Assembly (NCBI GenBank): GCA_001275005.1
Contig: JWZX01002243.1
Location: forward strand, 1-18,075
Reading direction: 5' to 3'
Length of the DNA: 18,075 nucleotides
DNA from: Chrysochromulina tobinii
Taxonomy: Eukaryota; Haptophyta; Prymnesiales; Chrysochromulinaceae
Shown here: positions 15,347-18,075 of the stretch, in pieces
Layout of the letters: every line of letters starts with the position of its first letter
Numbering within the stretch: the stretch's first letter is position 1
Program-made: the position numbers and the translations under genes
Notes under the pieces: generated by a model
The model's database searches: none
What the model saw: the letters and a program-made list of their open reading frames with translations, nothing else
What the model was told of the DNA's origin: nothing

Positions 15347-18075
15347 TCAGCTCCTCATCGATTTGGCGAGCTCGGTAAGGATCACAAACAGCAGCGAAAG
15401 CGATTCGACGATGGTCTCGCCGCAGCAGGTGGCGCAATACGCGCTCGCGAATAGCATGGGAATCCCCTTGTTTGCGAGGATGAGCGTCGGCTCAAACAAG
15501 ACAAAGCGCTGGAAGCAGGAGAGGAGCCACGCAAAGATGAGCTCTTCCGGATTGCCCGCTTGCCTCACCAGCGTGATCGTGCGCACGCCCGCACCGCCAT
15601 CTTCCTCACCCTGATCCTCGTCGTTATAATCACCCTGCCGAACGCGCTTCTGCGTGAGACGCCGGCCCGACTCGCCGCCTCCCTCGCCCTCATAAATATA
15701 TGGCTCGAAGAGCTGACAGCCGTACAAGAAGATGGTGAAGCACATGGCCCCGAACAGCATGAACGACAGGGTCCAGCCGAGGAGGATTTTCCTCACGATG
15801 ACCCAGTTCTTCTCCTTCCAGTTGTACGTGAGCGACGCTCTGAGCAGCCCCTCGTTGAGGCTCGCATAAGAGAACGTCCTCGGCTCCGTGGCCAGGCGAG
15901 ACTGGCTGGGAGCGGATGAAGAAAACGAACGACGCCTGTGCATGGAGACGGTTCCTCCGGTTTGCGGTGGCGACGGGGGCGGCGATGATGGTACGTCACC
16001 TTGTGGCATGCCCGTAGGCGACGGAGACGAGAAGGGCTCGGGGAGAACCGGAGGCGAGGGCGTTGGCGAGACCGTAGATGACCCCATTCTCGATTGCTCG
16101 GTGGTGAGGGTGGCTGGATGAACGATCGCCAACACGGCGATCTCGATGACAGTGACCTTCGTGAGCATTTCGGTTGCGCTGCTCGCGCTGCTCGTCGCGT
16201 CGGCCATCTTCGACAGCACTGAGGTCGCGGTTGCCGTGTGCGTACGGATCTTGGCGTCGACGACGATGACGATGCCTGACGTGACGGTCACCTCCACCGC
16301 CGATGGCTGGACGCCCGCCTGGGCGGCGATTGCATAAGTGATCTCGGTTTGCACGCTCGAGGCGAACGTGGAGATGTCGCCGGCACATTTGAGGGTGAAT
16401 GAAATGACGCTCATCGCTGGCGGAGGTGGGGAGGTGAGAGCGCCGTCCTCGACCTCGATCACCCGCTCGGAGGTAGTGGCAGTGTCGTAGTCGAAAACGA
16501 GCATAGAATCGGATGTATTGGCCTCGGGCACGATGGCCTTGGCTATGGTACTGCTGCCCTGCTGCTCCTCATCGGCGCGCATGGTCTTCGCGAGCTCGCG
16601 AGCAGCAGCTGCTCGAATCTCGTCAGCAGCCTCGACAATGGCGCCCTTGACGCTCTCTTGACGAGCGCCGGCGCGTAGGCGGCGAGGGAGCCAGCTTCGC
16701 GTCGCGTCCACCTCGAGCTTCATCGGCCCGTGGCCAGCTTTTGCGATGCACTCGGCTGCCAGCTTCGCATCCTGCACAGGGACCCCGTCGACACCGACGA
16801 TGCGCATTCCGGCGACTAGCGGCGGCACACTGCGGGCGGCCGGCGTGTCGGGCTGGATGCGGACGACGCTGATACGGTGTCCTCTGGATTGTTGCAGGTC
16901 GAGCCCGATGGGCCCTTCGCCCTCCTTGACAATGATGAAAGTCTCGAAAGCGACACTTGGGCGATTGCAGAGGTGCTTCAAGAAGCGCTTCCAGATGAGC
17001 CAATACGGCCAGCACAAGATTAGCCACAGCAGATTCTTGCCCACGTTCACTAAGATGATTGGGTCGAAGACCCATCCGAAGATGAGACCCATCGGAATGC
17101 AGATGATGGCCGCCACAGTGGCCCCGGTGACGATGGCCACCGGGTTGATCACGACGGCAGGTCCCGCCTCCTCCATCGGGAGACCGGTGATGTTGTCCAC
17201 GGCGGGCGTCGGAGGCGACTCGTAAAAGAGGCTTAGCATGACGAGCTCGAAGGCGAAGCCGTTGAACAGCATCATCATCGTCTGGGCGCGTGTGAAGCCC
17301 GCTACGCCCCGCGTGAGAAAGCCAGCGCACAGCGAATGGTTGGCCGTGCATGCGATGCATACACGCTTCCACATCGCGTTGACGTCCTGGTGCCAGCGCT
17401 TCGTGATCACCTCGACCTGCAGATGAGCGTGCTGCTTGGCCTGGGCTCGCTTCCAACGCTGCTGAATGGCCGTGGCGGCATGGGTTTCTTCGATGGTGGC
17501 GCGCGTGTTCCTGGCGCCCGTGCTGCTCGGGGTCGCGTCGACGACCGCCTCTAGGTCCTCGAGCACCAACAAGCTGTCGCCGCCGCCGCCGCCGCCACCG
17601 CTGCTGCCCTTCGTTTGACCTCGCTCCTGGATTGAAGTATGCGAGCGAGTAAAGGGTTGGAGGTGGACACGCGAGTTTATGAAGGTGGCCTCCGCCATAG
17701 CACGTCGCACCTCCCTGACCTCTTCGCTGCGCGTCTTCGTGAACGTTGTTGTCTGGGTTGTCACATCATCCATGGCCGTCGTGAGCATGACCACCTCGTC
17801 CGCGGGTGGCGACGGCGGGGGCGAGGCGTTTGTGGACGAAGGCCAAGCGGCGCGTTTCTGTGCTGGCATCACCCTGGGCACGCTCATCTGAGGCAAGAGC
17901 CGTCGGCACATCTGAGACAAGAGCGATCGAGGGGACCAGGCCTCGGTTCGCTGCTGCTGCTGCTTCTGACCCGCGAGGAGGGCGAGTGTCCTGTGCGCCT
18001 CGCGCCGGTCGTTGCGCACCGCATACACTAGCGCCACGATGAGCGTGGTCATCAGACCAATGAAACAGTCCCAGA
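15347..18075 (-). CDS. Multi-pass membrane protein with IQ-like motif and PDZ domain, polycystin-like layout (N-terminus beyond the window)
   Basis: The frame is open from the right edge (WDCFIGLMTTLIVALVYAV, a membrane segment) to TGA at 15349-15347. Numbering from the Met at 18052 (901 residues): low-complexity and charged to about 180; IQ-like AIQQRWKRAQAK at 195-206; membrane segments at about 257-277, 303-329 and 340-356; PDZ domain at 368-450 (GPIGLDL carboxylate loop, AGMRIVGVDGVPV); alga-type repeat module at 547-616; Ser/Pro-rich linker; membrane segments at about 757-783, 838-858 and 863-893. GFTRAQTMMMLFNGFAFELV followed by a second segment, and the later 'LLSCFQRFVLFEPTLILA', resemble the region after the PLAT domain in polycystin-1-type proteins. 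That family call is inference; PDZ and multi-pass topology are clear. It could modulate an ion channel or anchor signalling partners at the membrane. Confidence 0.85.
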   Translation of the reverse strand, partial: WDCFIGLMTTLIVALVYAVRNDRREAHRTLALLAGQKQQQQRTEAWSPRSLLSQMCRRLLPQMSVPRVMPAQKRAAWPSSTNASPPPSPPADEVVMLTTAMDDVTTQTTTFTKTRSEEVREVRRAMAEATFINSRVHLQPFTRSHTSIQERGQTKGSSGGGGGGGDSLLVLEDLEAVVDATPSSTGARNTRATIEETHAATAIQQRWKRAQAKQHAHLQVEVITKRWHQDVNAMWKRVCIACTANHSLCAGFLTRGVAGFTRAQTMMMLFNGFAFELVMLSLFYESPPTPAVDNITGLPMEEAGPAVVINPVAIVTGATVAAIICIPMGLIFGWVFDPIILVNVGKNLLWLILCWPYWLIWKRFLKHLCNRPSVAFETFIIVKEGEGPIGLDLQQSRGHRISVVRIQPDTPAARSVPPLVAGMRIVGVDGVPVQDAKLAAECIAKAGHGPMKLEVDATRSWLPRRLRAGARQESVKGAIVEAADEIRAAAARELAKTMRADEEQQGSSTIAKAIVPEANTSDSMLVFDYDTATTSERVIEVEDGALTSPPPPAMSVISFTLKCAGDISTFASSVQTEITYAIAAQAGVQPSAVEVTVTSGIVIVVDAKIRTHTATATSVLSKMADATSSASSATEMLTKVTVIEIAVLAIVHPATLTTEQSRMGSSTVSPTPSPPVLPEPFSSPSPTGMPQGDVPSSPPPSPPQTGGTVSMHRRRSFSSSAPSQSRLATEPRTFSYASLNEGLLRASLTYNWKEKNWVIVRKILLGWTLSFMLFGAMCFTIFLYGCQLFEPYIYEGEGGGESGRRLTQKRVRQGDYNDEDQGEEDGGAGVRTITLVRQAGNPEELIFAWLLSCFQRFVLFEPTLILANKGIPMLFASAYCATCCGETIVESLSLLFVILTELAKSMRS
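16205..16414 (-). other. Small alga-type repeat module (one copy)
   Basis: Residues 547-616 read MSVISFTLKCAGDISTFAS, then ITYAIAAQAGVQPSAVEVTV and IVIVVDAKI. The pattern 'F.....GD...F......I..A.GV..S.V.V.V.....V.V...I' recurs in surface proteins of dinoflagellates and haptophytes in my experience; I know no agreed name or function. Confidence 0.5.
16703..16951 (-). other. PDZ domain of the right-hand membrane protein
   Basis: Residues 368-450 read FETFIIVKEGEGPIGLDL, then ISVVRIQPDTPAARS, VAGMRIVGVDGVPVQDAK and GPMKLEVDA. IGLDL takes the place of the GLGF carboxylate-binding loop. It follows WLIWKRFLKH, so it is most likely on the cytoplasmic side, where PDZ domains bind C-terminal tails of partners. 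Confidence 0.8.
17435..17476 (-). other. IQ-like calmodulin-binding motif
   Basis: Residues 193-206, ATAIQQRWKRAQAK, approximate IQxxxRGxxxR, with the Gly replaced. It lies in the basic segment before the first internal membrane span. Calmodulin binding is inferred, not shown. Confidence 0.5.

Noticed and set aside
15363-17554. Plus-strand open frames opposite the membrane protein
   Set aside because: They are short and lack domain character, while the minus frame is open for 2.7 kb with a clear PDZ domain and membrane segments.
1-18075. Bacterial origin of the whole window, suggested by the bacterial-type domains
   Set aside because: Two GT-AG introns are required to complete DNRLRE signatures, there are no operons or ribosome-binding sites, and the linkers and Cys modules are algal in style.

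Overview
The window looks like nuclear DNA from a GC-rich eukaryotic microalga, most likely a haptophyte. Three things support this: two GT-AG introns that repair protein domains, proline/serine-rich wall-protein-type linkers, and a Cys module (DGGPGSE...GTDCxDCGPR) that I associate with haptophyte and other algal exoproteins. The haptophyte call is inference from protein style, not from a marker gene. Both confident genes, and the fragment between them, lie on the minus strand.

Region 1-12959 (minus) is almost all one gene for a giant secreted or cell-surface mosaic protein. I can join three exons (12959-12525, 12410-11080, 10930-1) into 4,232 codons, and the gene still runs off the left edge. 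The third exon is at least 10.9 kb with no stop. From N to C the protein has: a possible signal peptide; three DNRLRE-type domains; a seven-blade RCC1-type propeller (9307-10365); five Cys modules, two of them sitting inside two copies of a bacterial-type 'TDN' (lamin-tail-like) domain; a second seven-blade RCC1 propeller (5721-6756); four right-handed beta-helix modules in an A-B-A-B order; and a proline-rich tract at the left edge. Proline-rich linkers separate most of the units. Several of these families are best known from secreted bacterial proteins.

Region 12960-14315 is mixed. On the minus strand, 13580-14315 encodes a signal peptide, a proline-rich stretch, the start of a LamG-like domain and two more Cys modules. 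It is either a gene remnant or the true 5' exons of the giant gene. On the plus strand, 13120-13581 is a coding-like frame broken by one TGA.

Region 14316-15346 is mainly intergenic. It holds a plus-strand coding remnant (14664-15049) frameshifted by a 7-bp tandem duplication, an AT-rich island with a perfect 15-bp tandem repeat, and a small GC-rich tandem repeat.

Region 15347-18075 (minus) is the C-terminal 908 codons of a multi-pass membrane protein. It has an IQ-like motif, transmembrane segments, a cytoplasmic PDZ domain, a small alga-type repeat module and more transmembrane segments. The layout recalls polycystin-1-type proteins. Nothing in the sequence ties it functionally to the giant exoprotein, though both would act at the cell surface.
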